64,000 bases of DNA from an uncultured Pelagibacteraceae bacterium. GTDB lineage: Bacteria; Pseudomonadota; Alphaproteobacteria; Pelagibacterales; Pelagibacteraceae. The stretch lies in contig CACHIV010000002.1 in assembly GCA_902579985.1 (NCBI GenBank), forward strand, positions 1-64,000, given 5' to 3'. Under the pieces are notes generated by a model that had not been told where the DNA came from, did no database searches, and saw only the letters and a program-made list of their open reading frames with translations. A program made the translations under genes and the position numbers. Below are positions 55,163-64,000 of the stretch, one piece after another (the first letter of the stretch is position 1; every line of letters starts with the position of its first letter).

Positions 55163-55946
55163 AAATGTACTTAATAAAATAATTAAGAATAAAAGCAAAA
55201 AAATATTTAATTTAAAAAAAAATATTTCACTAGACTCATTAAATGAATTAATAGATAAGAATAAAACATTTATAAATTTTAAAGAAAAAATTGAAAATAA
55301 TATTAAGAAAAGTAAATTTTCAATAATTGCTGAAATTAAAAAAGCTAGCCCTTCTGCAGGTTTAATTATTAAAAATTACGATCCTGTTAAAATTGCTAAT
55401 ATATATAATGACAACAAAGCTACTTGTTTATCGGTCTTGACTGAAGAAGATTTCTTTTTAGGTGACTTAATCCATATTAGTAAAATTAAAAAAGAAGTTG
55501 ATTTACCAATTCTTTGTAAGGATTTTTTTGTAGACAAGTTTCAGATACCATTAGCAAAAAGTTATGGAGCAGATGCAATATTAATTATATTAGCTGGTGT
55601 CAGTGAAAGCCTCGCTAATGAATTATATAATGAAGCAATAAAATTAGATATGTCTGTTATAATCGAGGTACATACCATTGAAGAAGCCAAACAAGCTCTA
55701 AAATTTAAAAATGCTTTGATAGGAATAAACAATAGAAATCTAAAAACTTTAAAAACAGATATAAATACAACTTATAATATCTATAATATTCTAGTAAATC
55801 ATTCTGGACCATTAATTTCCGAAAGTGGAATTAAAACAAAAGATGAACTCCTTGAACTGTCTAAAAAAACCTCTATTAAAACATTCCTAATTGGTGAATC
55901 ACTTTTAAAAAATTTAAAAAATAACTCAATTTTTTCAGTTTTATGA
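55155..55946 (+). CDS. trpC: Indole-3-glycerol phosphate synthase
   Basis: 263 residues of the (beta-alpha)8 fold: IIAEIKKASPSAGLI with the catalytic Lys, LTEEDFFLG, LCKDFFVDKFQI, IGINNRNLKT and SESGIK. It closes the indole ring. It is not fused to TrpF here; trpF and trpBA are not in the window. Confidence 0.95.
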   Translation: MAENVLNKIIKNKSKKIFNLKKNISLDSLNELIDKNKTFINFKEKIENNIKKSKFSIIAEIKKASPSAGLIIKNYDPVKIANIYNDNKATCLSVLTEEDFFLGDLIHISKIKKEVDLPILCKDFFVDKFQIPLAKSYGADAILIILAGVSESLANELYNEAIKLDMSVIIEVHTIEEAKQALKFKNALIGINNRNLKTLKTDINTTYNIYNILVNHSGPLISESGIKTKDELLELSKKTSIKTFLIGESLLKNLKNNSIFSVL

Positions 55947-56008
55947 TTAAATTTACCTTTATTTTACTAGCTTTTTTTACTATTGTTAAACTTAAAGAAC
56001 TTTTATAG
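55943..56008 (+). CDS. Possible 21-residue membrane peptide after trpC
   Basis: MIKFTFILLAFFTIVKLKELL begins at the ATG overlapping the trpC stop (ATGA) and ends with TAG at 56006, inside the SOS box of lexA. The peptide is a single hydrophobic helix with lysine ends. Coupling by ATGA makes translation feasible, but there is no ribosome site of its own and no family; it could be chance. Confidence 0.22.
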   Translation: MIKFTFILLAFFTIVKLKELL

Positions 56009-56011
56009 AAC
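55997..56011. promoter_or_regulatory. SOS box (LexA operator) upstream of lexA
   Basis: GAAC-N7-GAAC (GAACTTTTATAGAAC) is the reverse complement of the alphaproteobacterial LexA operator GTTC-N7-GTTC. It lies 23 bases before the lexA ATG, the position expected for autoregulation. Confidence 0.82.
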
Positions 56012-56033
56012 ATAAGTGTACTTAATTTGTTCT

Positions 56034-56711
56034 ATGCTTACAAAAAAACAAAAAAACCTATTATTATTTATAAATAAGAAGTTAAGAGCTTCAGGAGTTT
56101 CTCCTTCTTATGAAGAAATGAAAAATTCATTAAATTTAAGATCAAAATCAGGGATACATAGATTGATTAGTGCTTTAGAAGAAAGAGGATTTATTAAAAG
56201 ATTACCTCACAAAGCACGTGCTTTAGAAGTAATTAAACTTCCAGAAACAGCCTCAGCGAATGATATTTATAACAATTTTTCACCTAGTGTAATTAAAGGT
56301 GGATTAGATGAAAAAGAAAATAAATCAGATGAAATTGAAATACCTGTACTAGGAAAAATTGCTGCTGGTACTCCAGTTGAAGCTATTCAAAATGAAGTAT
56401 CTAGAATACCTCTGCCTGGTAATCTTGAAAAAAATGGACAATATTTTGGTTTAAAAGTTCAAGGAGATTCTATGATTGAAGCTGGAATTAATGAAGGAGA
56501 TACTGTTATTATCAAAAGATCAGATACAGCAGATAATGGAAAAATAGTAGTTGCTTTAATAGATGATCATGAAGCAATGTTAAAACGTATTAGAAGAAAA
56601 GGCAAAACAGTTGCTCTTGAAAGCGCAAATAGAAATTACGAAACAAAAATATTTGGTCCAGATAGAGTTAAAGTTCAAGGTGTTCTTGTATCTTTATATA
56701 GAAACTTCTAA
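56034..56711 (+). CDS. lexA: LexA repressor
   Basis: 225 residues from the ATG at 56034 (MLTKKQKNLLLFINKKL...), the standard LexA start; the upstream in-frame ATG would add only six residues. The N-terminal winged helix is followed by the Ala-Gly autocleavage site in GKIAAGTPVEA, the catalytic Ser in VQGDSMIEAGI and the Lys in VALIDDHEAMLKRI. It represses the SOS regulon until RecA-stimulated self-cleavage. An SOS box lies just upstream. Gene order trpC-lexA-gltX resembles other alphaproteobacteria. Confidence 0.95.
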   Translation: MLTKKQKNLLLFINKKLRASGVSPSYEEMKNSLNLRSKSGIHRLISALEERGFIKRLPHKARALEVIKLPETASANDIYNNFSPSVIKGGLDEKENKSDEIEIPVLGKIAAGTPVEAIQNEVSRIPLPGNLEKNGQYFGLKVQGDSMIEAGINEGDTVIIKRSDTADNGKIVVALIDDHEAMLKRIRRKGKTVALESANRNYETKIFGPDRVKVQGVLVSLYRNF

Positions 56712-56733
56712 TAAAATAGTCTAAAAAGTTCTC

Positions 56734-58134
56734 ATGGTTAAAATAGCAACTAGATTTGCTCCGTCCCCAACCGGACCATTACATATAGGTGGTGTAAGAA
56801 CAGCACTATTTAATTGGTTATATTCAAAAAATAAAAAAGGTAATTTTTTTCTAAGGATTGAAGATACTGATAAAGAGAGATCTAAAGATGAATATAAAAA
56901 TCAGATAATAGAGTCACTTAAATGGATAGGCATCAACTATGATGGAGAAGAATATATTCAGTCACAAAAAATTAAAGATCACATTAAAGTTGTAAATGAA
57001 TTACTTAAAAATGGTAATGCATATAAATGTTATTGTTCTAGTGAAGAAATAGAAGAACAAAAAAAAAGAGCAAAACAAAAAAAAATTCCATATATCTATA
57101 ATAGAAAATGGAGAGATAAAAAAGAAGCTGATACTCCTAGAGATATTAAACCAGTAATAAGATTTAAAAGTAAAATTGATGGAAATACTGTATTAAAAGA
57201 TTTGGTTCAAGGTGATGTAGAAATTGAAAATAATTCCATTGAAGATTTTATTATTTTAAGAAATGATGGGACCCCAACATATAATTTGTCTGCATCTGTT
57301 GATGACCATCAAATGAATATGACTCACATTATAAGAGGTGATGACCATAAAATAAATACATTTAAACAAATTCAAATCTATCAAGCTATGAAATGGGAGT
57401 TGCCTTCTTTTGCTCATATACCTTTAATACATACAATTGAAGGAAAGAAACTATCAAAAAGAGATAAAGCTTCTACATTAGACGATTATTCAAAAATTGG
57501 TATTATGCCAGATGCACTTAGAAATTATCTTCTTAGATTAGGTTGGTCTTACAAAGATAAAGAAATATTCACATTAGATGAAAGTATTAAATATTTCAAT
57601 CTTGAAGGTATTGGTAAATCTCCTTCTAAGCTTGATATTAGTAGAATATTATCAATGAATGAACATTACATAAAAAATATTGACGAAAAAAATTTGTTTG
57701 ATCAATTTATTAAGTACTGTCAATTATTTAAGAGTGAAATTAAATCCGATAAAAAAGATAAGATCAAAAAATCATTATCTTTTCTTAAGAACAAAGCTAA
57801 AACTTTAGAAGATATATTTAATAATGGTCAATATATTATTCTTGATGAAGTGAATTTTAATAATGAAGACATTAAATTAATTGATGATAGAGCAAAAAAA
57901 GTGATTTATGATTTTAAAACTCAATTTGCAAAAGTAGATCAACCTAGTAGAGAGATTTTAGAATCTTTAGTAAATAGTCTTATTAAATCACATGATACAA
58001 ATTTTAAAGGTATTGGTCAGCCTTTGAGAATTGCTCTAACTGGATCCAAATTTGGTCCTGGAATTTATGATATTATAATTTCTCTTGGTAAAAAAGAAGT
58101 TGTAAATAGATTAAGCAATAAGATATTGATTTAA
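56734..58134 (+). CDS. gltX: Glutamyl-tRNA synthetase
   Basis: 466 residues, class I. FAPSPTGPLHIGGVRTALFN carries the HIGH motif, and GKKLSKRDKAST near residue 238 the KMSKS equivalent. The C-terminal anticodon-binding region is of normal length. It charges tRNA-Glu, and in organisms without GlnRS also tRNA-Gln. The 3' end overlaps lpxB convergently by 24 bases. Confidence 0.95.
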   Translation: MVKIATRFAPSPTGPLHIGGVRTALFNWLYSKNKKGNFFLRIEDTDKERSKDEYKNQIIESLKWIGINYDGEEYIQSQKIKDHIKVVNELLKNGNAYKCYCSSEEIEEQKKRAKQKKIPYIYNRKWRDKKEADTPRDIKPVIRFKSKIDGNTVLKDLVQGDVEIENNSIEDFIILRNDGTPTYNLSASVDDHQMNMTHIIRGDDHKINTFKQIQIYQAMKWELPSFAHIPLIHTIEGKKLSKRDKASTLDDYSKIGIMPDALRNYLLRLGWSYKDKEIFTLDESIKYFNLEGIGKSPSKLDISRILSMNEHYIKNIDEKNLFDQFIKYCQLFKSEIKSDKKDKIKKSLSFLKNKAKTLEDIFNNGQYIILDEVNFNNEDIKLIDDRAKKVIYDFKTQFAKVDQPSREILESLVNSLIKSHDTNFKGIGQPLRIALTGSKFGPGIYDIIISLGKKEVVNRLSNKILI

Positions 58135-59241
58135 TATATTTGCAGCTTCATCACTTGACAAACTTTTTGACTTAATTTCGTCTAATGTTTTTGAACATTC
58201 ATCAACTTGTTTACTTGCTAAATCAGGATTTTTTAAAAAATAAACAACTGATTTATAAATTTCATTTGCATTACACTTATTTTGTAAAAGTTCTGGAATA
58301 ACTTCTCTATTGTTAATTATATTGATTATATTAGCAAAATTAATTTTAACTAAAGATTTCATAATTAAATAATTAATAAAATTTATTTTATAAATTATTA
58401 TAGATGGTACTTTTGAATTACAAATTTCTAGAGAAACTGTACCTGATTTTGAAACTGCAAAAATTGAGTTAAGTAAAACTTGAGACTTTATATTTTTATC
58501 AGAGACAATATCTATATTTTTTAAATTCAAATTTTTTAATTTTTCATTAATTAAATTCTTATTGTCATCAGTTGCATGAAATACAAAAAGATATTCCTTA
58601 AATTTTTTATTCATTAATTTTATAAAATCAATCAAAATTGGTAAAAGTATGTTTGTTTCTGAAGATCTACTACCAGGAAATATAGATATTATTTTTTTAC
58701 CTTTAGAAATACTTGAAATATCAACTTTTGAATTATTTTGTTCTAACAATGGATGACCGACAAAAGTATTTTTAATATTTTCTTTATCAAAATATTTCTT
58801 TTCAAAATTAAACAATAATAAAAAATGATCAACAAATTTTTTAAATTTTTTGACTCTTCCTTCTCTCCATATCCATACTTGAGGGGCTACATAATGAATA
58901 GTTTTAACCTTAGGATTAATTTTTTTAACTTTTTCAGCGACTCTTAAAGTAAAATCGGGACTATCTACACTAAATAATATATCTGGATTGAATTTTATGA
59001 TTTCATCGACTGTTTTATTTATTATATTTTTAATTTTAAAAATATTTAAAATTACACTTGTAAATCCTATATAAGTTATTTCTTTTAAGTCAAAAATTGA
59101 TTTAATGCCTAAATTGTTTAAATTAGATCCTCCTACGGACAAATACTCTATTTCATTATTTTTTTCTTTAAGTTTAGAAATTATGGCTGACGCTAATTTG
59201 TCACCTGAAGACTCACCAGTTAATATAAATATTTTTTTCAT
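58111..59241 (-). CDS. lpxB: Lipid-A-disaccharide synthase
   Basis: 376 residues of the GT-B fold: FILTGESSGDKLASAII at the N-terminus, VAPQVWIWREGRVKKF near residue 118 and ISIFPGSRSSE near residue 185 are LpxB signatures. It joins lipid X to UDP-diacylglucosamine. It overlaps lpxI by 4 bases and is the last gene of the bamA-to-lpxB run. Confidence 0.94.
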   Translation of the reverse strand: MKKIFILTGESSGDKLASAIISKLKEKNNEIEYLSVGGSNLNNLGIKSIFDLKEITYIGFTSVILNIFKIKNIINKTVDEIIKFNPDILFSVDSPDFTLRVAEKVKKINPKVKTIHYVAPQVWIWREGRVKKFKKFVDHFLLLFNFEKKYFDKENIKNTFVGHPLLEQNNSKVDISSISKGKKIISIFPGSRSSETNILLPILIDFIKLMNKKFKEYLFVFHATDDNKNLINEKLKNLNLKNIDIVSDKNIKSQVLLNSIFAVSKSGTVSLEICNSKVPSIIIYKINFINYLIMKSLVKINFANIINIINNREVIPELLQNKCNANEIYKSVVYFLKNPDLASKQVDECSKTLDEIKSKSLSSDEAANILNQYLIA

Positions 59242-60026
59242 TTTACTTTTATAAACATCTTATTTTTGTTAGCAAAATTAATACATGCCTTTTTTTCCAA
59301 AAAAATATTTTGTTTATTTTTTAAAACAACACCTTTAAGTCCTGCTCTTTTACAATCTTTAAATGTTTCCAATCCAATCGTTGGAAGATCGACTTTTAAA
59401 TCTTGTTTTTTTTTGGGAAATTTAATTAATACACCTGTATTATTTTTTAATTTTTTTATTGATTGAATTAATTTCTTTGTACCCTTAAATGTTTCTTTGA
59501 TAATAACATTATTTCTCACTATAATAGCTTGAACATGGTCATAAGAATTCGAATTATTAAGTATTTTTATACCTTTTTTAATATCAATCAGATCAAATTT
59601 ATTTGGCTTAAATTTGGAATAATTTCCTTTGGCTAAAGAAAGCTCTGGATTGTAATATATAGAGCTTATAACTTTTATTTTTTCTTGTGATAAAATTTTT
59701 ATCAATTCTTTCAAAATAGCTGCATCCCCTTTTTTAGCCGCTTTAATAACTCTTGGAATATAATAAACACCTGTCATATCTAATCTAATCCTAGATAGTT
59801 TGGGCTTATTTATTTTTCCCGCAAAAATAACTTTTTTACTTTTTTTTTGCCTAATTAATCTTAAAATTTTACCAAATTGACCAATACTAATACGATAGGA
59901 ATTTGAATCATTTTTAAAAACATTATTTTTTGATAAATCTATTATAAAATAACTTTTTTTTTTTCTTTTTATACTATTCAATATTAATTTTGGAAATTTG
60001 GTATCTCCAAAGAATAAGCCTATCAT
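59238..60026 (-). CDS. lpxI: UDP-2,3-diacylglucosamine pyrophosphatase LpxI
   Basis: 262 residues of the LpxI family (DUF1009). MIGLFFGDTKFPKLI at the N-terminus, and at the C-terminus VDLPTIGLETFKDCKRAGLK, holding the catalytic Asp-x-Pro-Thr-x-Gly segment. It hydrolyses UDP-diacylglucosamine to lipid X, the step LpxH performs in E. coli. Its presence means the LpxH-like enzyme near 17.4 kb is not needed for lipid A. It sits between lpxA and lpxB as in other alphaproteobacteria. Confidence 0.92.
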   Translation of the reverse strand: MIGLFFGDTKFPKLILNSIKRKKKSYFIIDLSKNNVFKNDSNSYRISIGQFGKILRLIRQKKSKKVIFAGKINKPKLSRIRLDMTGVYYIPRVIKAAKKGDAAILKELIKILSQEKIKVISSIYYNPELSLAKGNYSKFKPNKFDLIDIKKGIKILNNSNSYDHVQAIIVRNNVIIKETFKGTKKLIQSIKKLKNNTGVLIKFPKKKQDLKVDLPTIGLETFKDCKRAGLKGVVLKNKQNIFLEKKACINFANKNKMFIKVK

Positions 60027-60028
60027 TG

Positions 60029-60811
60029 TTATCTGCTAAATGGTGTACAAATTGGTCTTTTTTTATCTTTATTTATAAAATCTATTATCTCTTTCACATA
60101 AATATTATGTTTAAAATCACCATTAAGTTTTTTTAAATTTTCATTTAATTTTTCACTAATAAAAATTTCTTTATAAGCATTAGTTAGACCAATAATATCT
60201 TTGTTTAAAACATTATTTCTTCTTAATCCAACAACGTTAATTCCATTTAAGTAATTTCTGTTACCTGTCGACAAACCATATGGTATTACATCTCTCGAAA
60301 CTCCTGTCATTCCACCTATCATAGCCATTTTTCCAATTCTAGTGTATTGTTGTACTCCACAATTACCACCTATAATTACTTGATCACCTATTTCTACGTG
60401 ACCGGCAATTGCAGCACTGTTAGCTATAATAACATTATTGCCAATAATACAATCATGTGCAATGTGCGCACTAATCATAATTAAATTATTACTCCCAACT
60501 TTAGTAATTCCTCCTCCTTGAACTGTTCCAGTATTAATTGTTACATATTCTCTTATAGTATTATTATCTCCAATTATTAGTTTTGTTTTTTCGTCTTTAT
60601 ATTTCATATCTTGTGGAGAGCTTCCAATCGAAGCAAAAGGATATATAATATTATTTTTTCCAATTACTGTATGTCCAGTTATATTTACGTGTGAGTGAAT
60701 AGTTACATCTTTATTAATTTCAACATCTGGTCCTATGATTGAATATGGTCCTATTTTTACTGATTGTGTAATTTTTGCTTTAGGATTTATTATTGCTGTC
60801 TTATGAATCAT
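60029..60811 (-). CDS. lpxA: UDP-N-acetylglucosamine acyltransferase
   Basis: 260 residues of left-handed beta-helix hexapeptide repeats and a helical C-terminus. His119 in ISAHIAHDC corresponds to the catalytic His125 of E. coli LpxA. First lipid A step. It has 2-base spacing to lpxI and directly follows lpxD. Confidence 0.95.
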   Translation of the reverse strand: MIHKTAIINPKAKITQSVKIGPYSIIGPDVEINKDVTIHSHVNITGHTVIGKNNIIYPFASIGSSPQDMKYKDEKTKLIIGDNNTIREYVTINTGTVQGGGITKVGSNNLIMISAHIAHDCIIGNNVIIANSAAIAGHVEIGDQVIIGGNCGVQQYTRIGKMAMIGGMTGVSRDVIPYGLSTGNRNYLNGINVVGLRRNNVLNKDIIGLTNAYKEIFISEKLNENLKKLNGDFKHNIYVKEIIDFINKDKKRPICTPFSR

Positions 60812-61789
60812 TTATAAATTATCCTTTATAAAATTTTTTAAATCTTTAGCCGGATATCCCATTACTCTTGAATTATTAGTTATATTTTTTATGACACCAC
60901 TACCGCCACCAATTTGAACATTATCACCTATTTTTAAGTGACCAGAAATACCTGCTTGACCACCGATTAATACATTGTTACCCAAAGTTGAACTTCCAGC
61001 AAAACCTACTTGTCCTGCAATAATACAATTATCCCCAATTTTGTTATTGTGAGCAATATGAATTTGATTATCTAAATATGTATTTTTTCCAATTATTGTA
61101 TTAGACATTGAACCTCTATCAATTGTAGAACCACAGCCAATTTCAGAATGATCTTTTATAATTACTACTCCTATATGCGGATACCTTACATTTTTAATCT
61201 TATTAGGAAAAAAACCAAAACCTTTTTTTCCAATAATACATCCATCTAGAATGGCAACATTATCATGAAGAATTGTATTTCTAATTATAACATTAGAGCC
61301 AATTGAACAATTATTTCCAATAATTACATTTTTTTCTAAAATTGAATTATGGCCTATTAAACAATTTTTTCCTATTTTTACATTCTTACCAATTAAAACA
61401 TTTTTGCCATGATTAACTTTTTTTTTAAATAAAGTTTTGGAGATATCTTTTACAGTAATATCAAAATTATCAGTAATAGAATCTGGATAAAATAATTGAG
61501 TAATTTTTGCAGTTGAGATTAAAACATTCTCTACAATTATTTTTTCACAATTAGTTGGTAAAAATTTTTGTAATGCTTCAGTTGTAATACAATACGATGC
61601 CTTAGTTTTTAAAGCTAAAGATTCATATTTCTTTGAATGAAAAAAAGTAATGTCACCTTTTTTAGCATCATCTAGATTTCTTATATTAGATACCTTAGAT
61701 TTAATAAATTTTATGTTTTTGATACCACATAACTTTAAAAGTTTATCTATATTGAATGGACCTTTGTTTTTAAAAAAAGGATTATGCAT
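60812..61789 (-). CDS. lpxD: UDP-3-O-acylglucosamine N-acyltransferase
   Basis: 325 residues: an N-terminal uridine-binding domain (to about residue 100; GDITFFHSKKYESLA), hexapeptide repeats, and IHIAHNNKIGDNCIIAGQVG with the catalytic His. The third lipid A step. It lies after fabZ rather than before it, with a 53-base gap to fabZ, an order differing from the usual lpxD-fabZ-lpxA. Confidence 0.94.
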   Translation of the reverse strand: MHNPFFKNKGPFNIDKLLKLCGIKNIKFIKSKVSNIRNLDDAKKGDITFFHSKKYESLALKTKASYCITTEALQKFLPTNCEKIIVENVLISTAKITQLFYPDSITDNFDITVKDISKTLFKKKVNHGKNVLIGKNVKIGKNCLIGHNSILEKNVIIGNNCSIGSNVIIRNTILHDNVAILDGCIIGKKGFGFFPNKIKNVRYPHIGVVIIKDHSEIGCGSTIDRGSMSNTIIGKNTYLDNQIHIAHNNKIGDNCIIAGQVGFAGSSTLGNNVLIGGQAGISGHLKIGDNVQIGGGSGVIKNITNNSRVMGYPAKDLKNFIKDNL

Positions 61790-61842
61790 TTAAAACTATT
61801 TACCAAAACTATAATAAATTACTCATCAAGAATTATTACTAA

Positions 61843-62292
61843 TTATTTTCTTTCAACTATAGTCGCAGACCATAAGGCATCTGCCATTTTTTTTCCTTCG
61901 ACAAAGGCCTCACCCTTATATTTCCAAACCCGGCCGTGTGATCTTATTGCTTCAATTTTTAATTCCAATTTACAATTTGGTATTACAGGATTTCTAAACC
62001 TAGCTTTCTCAATCCCCATTAAAAAAACTAATTTATTTTCGTATTCTTTTTTATCTATGCCTGCAGCTGTAAGTGCGGCAGCAGCTTGACCAAAAGCCTC
62101 TACAATAAGGACACCTGGCATAACTGGATTGCCTGGAAAATGACCTTGTACAAAAAAACTATCTTTATGTACATCAACTATAGCAGTCGCAGAAAATAAT
62201 TTTTTTATATTAATTAATTTTTCAATTAATAGCATAGGTTCTCTATGAGGCAATAAATTTATAATCTCTTTTTTACTTAAAGTATCTTTCAT
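61843..62292 (-). CDS. fabZ: 3-hydroxyacyl-ACP dehydratase FabZ
   Basis: 149 residues of the hot-dog fold. LLPHREPMLLIEK and the active-site GHFPGNPVMPGVLIVEAFGQ (His and Glu) are clear. It dehydrates 3-hydroxyacyl-ACP, sharing substrate with LpxA and LpxD. It overlaps the skp stop by one base. Confidence 0.95.
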   Translation of the reverse strand: MKDTLSKKEIINLLPHREPMLLIEKLINIKKLFSATAIVDVHKDSFFVQGHFPGNPVMPGVLIVEAFGQAAAALTAAGIDKKEYENKLVFLMGIEKARFRNPVIPNCKLELKIEAIRSHGRVWKYKGEAFVEGKKMADALWSATIVERK

Positions 62293-62825
62293 TAATTCAC
62301 TTTGATTTTTTTAATTTTTTGATCAAGAAGTTTTAAAATATCTTTTGTCACATTTAAATCAGATCTACCAATAACAATATTTTTTTGATCAATAATAAAA
62401 GTTAAGTTATTTTTTTTTGAATATTCAGATAATAATACTTGTAATTCTCCTAAAATTTTTTTCATGGCATTATTTCTTTTGGTTCTTAAATCTTCTATTT
62501 TTTCATTAGCTTCATTTTGAAAAGTTGCAAATTCATTATTCAAATTTATAACTTTTTTTTCATATTCTTCTTTAGATAAAATATTTTTTTGTGAATTTAC
62601 TTTATCTTTTTTTAAATTTAGCGTTTTTTTCTTTTCTAAGAAACTTTTTTTATTTTTGTTGTCTAATTTATCTAATTGTTCAATTACTGATTTACCTACT
62701 AAAGACTCACTCATTATTCTATCCATTTCAACAAAAGCAACTTTAGTTTCAGCTTTAATTTTAGTGTAAATTAGTGTGATAAAAAAACTAAAAATAATAA
62801 CTTTAATATATTTAGTAACATTCAT
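62292..62825 (-). CDS. skp: OmpH/Skp-family periplasmic chaperone
   Basis: 177 residues with a signal peptide (about 1-25, ending KAET) and VAFVEMDRIMSES, then a long Lys/Glu-rich coiled coil (about 45-130; KKKTLNLKKDKVNSQKN). This is the jellyfish-like Skp fold. It carries unfolded outer membrane proteins to BamA, encoded just upstream with a one-base overlap. Confidence 0.88.
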   Translation of the reverse strand: MNVTKYIKVIIFSFFITLIYTKIKAETKVAFVEMDRIMSESLVGKSVIEQLDKLDNKNKKSFLEKKKTLNLKKDKVNSQKNILSKEEYEKKVINLNNEFATFQNEANEKIEDLRTKRNNAMKKILGELQVLLSEYSKKNNLTFIIDQKNIVIGRSDLNVTKDILKLLDQKIKKIKVN

Positions 62826-64000
62826 TAAAATGTTGTTCCTAAATTAAACCTAAACGACTCTGTCACGTCACCACTTTGTTTTGTAATAGGTTGGGACAAT
62901 GAAAAACTTAAAGGTCCAACAGGCGTAATTACATCAACTGCAACTCCTGCAGCAGATCGAATTGAATTTCCCTGGTCTACTAAGCTATCATAATCCACAT
63001 GCCAAACATTGGCTGCATCATAAAAAATAGCAAAGTCTACATTATCAAAAGATTGAAATAAAAATGGAAGAGTAAGCGCTGTATTGAACGAAGCCATATA
63101 ATTACCACCAACAAAATCTGCTCCATCTTTAGGTCCAATTTTTCCAGCTTCAAATCCTCTTAGTCTTGAAGATGGTAAAAATAATCTCTTAGATACTCTA
63201 ACATCTTCATTTGATTGAATAGAATTAACTGCCCTTGTATACAAACCAATAGCTAATACAGAGTCACCCATAATCTCGTTATATCCTGTTATTTGATAAC
63301 CATTAATTATTGAATAACTATCGGAGACAATAGGAACTTCTTGAAGGAAAGTACTTACAAATCCTTCAGAGGGTCTATAAGGAGAATTACGCTTATCATA
63401 ACTCAGAGAATAATTAAATAATGTATCAAAATACGATCCCTCTTGTTTTTTATAATTGGCAGATGCATTAGCTTCTGTAGTTAATTTTTCATGTTGTATT
63501 GAGAATGTTGGTCTAAAATATAAATTCTCATATTGTTCAAAACCAGTACCTAATTCGAATCTATTTAATGAGCTTTTATAGCCAAAATCTTGTTCTTTAT
63601 CTACGGTACTACTTTCTATTAATGTTGTTAAACTTCGATCAGAATATCTAAAATTTGGTGTTGTATATGCAAATTTTCCTTTTACAGAATCTTCGTTAAT
63701 AGATAAATTTGTATCAAGTCTTACACCTTGTCCTCTAAAATTATTTTCTTTAATACCAACCATAAATGAAGATCCCTGAGTACCATACCCGGCACCTGCA
63801 GTTATTTCTCCGGTTGGTTTTTCTTCAACGGTTAAATTAATAATCTTTAATCCTTCAGTAGAGCCTTCTTTAATTTCTGATTTAACTGATTTAAAAATAT
63901 TTTTACTTTTTAACTTATTTACAGTTTTATTATGAAGTAAAGCGTTAAAAGGATCACCTTCATCAACAATTACGTTTTGTCTGATAAAATCTTCATTAGT
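62825..64000 (-). CDS. bamA: Outer membrane assembly factor BamA, partial
   Basis: The reading frame runs to the window end; 391 codons plus the stop are visible, covering the last part of a POTRA domain (NVIVDEGDPFNALLHNKTVN, then STEGLKIINLTVEEKPTGEI) and the complete C-terminal beta barrel. RLRGFEAGKIGPKDGADFVGG is the conserved barrel loop with the VRGF-like motif, and the C-terminus ends in Phe (FRFNLGTTF) as outer membrane barrels do. BamA folds and inserts outer membrane proteins. The N-terminus and earlier POTRA domains lie beyond 64000. Confidence 0.95.
   Translation of the reverse strand, partial: TNEDFIRQNVIVDEGDPFNALLHNKTVNKLKSKNIFKSVKSEIKEGSTEGLKIINLTVEEKPTGEITAGAGYGTQGSSFMVGIKENNFRGQGVRLDTNLSINEDSVKGKFAYTTPNFRYSDRSLTTLIESSTVDKEQDFGYKSSLNRFELGTGFEQYENLYFRPTFSIQHEKLTTEANASANYKKQEGSYFDTLFNYSLSYDKRNSPYRPSEGFVSTFLQEVPIVSDSYSIINGYQITGYNEIMGDSVLAIGLYTRAVNSIQSNEDVRVSKRLFLPSSRLRGFEAGKIGPKDGADFVGGNYMASFNTALTLPFLFQSFDNVDFAIFYDAANVWHVDYDSLVDQGNSIRSAAGVAVDVITPVGPLSFSLSQPITKQSGDVTESFRFNLGTTF

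Noticed and set aside
1-64000. CRISPR arrays, insertion sequences, prophage or rRNA
   Set aside because: No regularly spaced repeats, transposase or integrase-like frames, phage structural genes or rRNA-like sequence were seen.

Overview
The window is very AT-rich, with short intergenic gaps, many 1-14 base gene overlaps and no insertion sequences, CRISPR arrays or rRNA. Gene content and layout (NtrYX-TrkAH, AapJQMP, PstSCAB with PhoRB, an IspDF fusion, a bamA-skp-fabZ-lpx cluster, a GTTC-type SOS box) point to a streamlined marine alphaproteobacterium of the SAR11 clade (Pelagibacterales). The lineage call is inferred from protein character and gene order, not from a marker-gene search.

Region 1 (1-3.9 kb) is accessory. 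A circularly permuted ATP-grasp gene (cut by the window edge) lies head-to-head with an Anbu-type proteasome-like protease. Next come a small membrane protein, a thiol-type arsenate reductase, an aquaglyceroporin and a Nudix hydrolase. Then follow a very lysine-rich 68-residue protein, a perfect 14-bp hairpin and a possible 22-residue ORF.

Region 2 (3.9-18.8 kb) is a phosphorus hub: ppx, ppk, a SixA-like phosphatase, phoB-phoU-pstB-pstA-pstC-pstS, an unknown exported protein, phoR, then a glycosyltransferase (Agt-like) and a metallophosphoesterase (PlcP-like) divergent from a diacylglycerol-kinase-like gene. Pho-box-like repeats with an exact 11-bp period precede pstS. Two more, in opposite orientations, sit in the plcP/dagK intergenic region, which suggests PhoB-controlled membrane lipid remodelling.

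Region 3 (18.8-26.4 kb) adjoins this directly and encodes what looks like a complete methylphosphonate pathway. It holds PEP mutase (fused to a nucleotidyltransferase), phosphonopyruvate decarboxylase, an iron alcohol dehydrogenase, a second nucleotidyltransferase, and an HTH-cupin dioxygenase with the His-x3-Gln signature expected of methylphosphonate synthase. A CDP-glycerol-phosphotransferase-like protein and a mannose-1-phosphate guanylyltransferase follow, and could attach the phosphonate to a polymer. I consider this the most interesting system in the window.

Region 4 (26.4-64 kb) is mostly housekeeping: ilvD, valS, three tRNAs (Cys, Asn, Arg), an XRE regulator, aapJQMP, ntrYX-trkAH, ispDF-pgpA-cinA, and tpiA-secG-pyrG-kdsA-eno-ftsB-lipA-coq10. 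These are followed by ppiD-trpEGDC-lexA-gltX and the lipid A cluster bamA-skp-fabZ-lpxD-lpxA-lpxI-lpxB, with bamA cut by the window end. No gene-free stretch exceeds about 200 bases.
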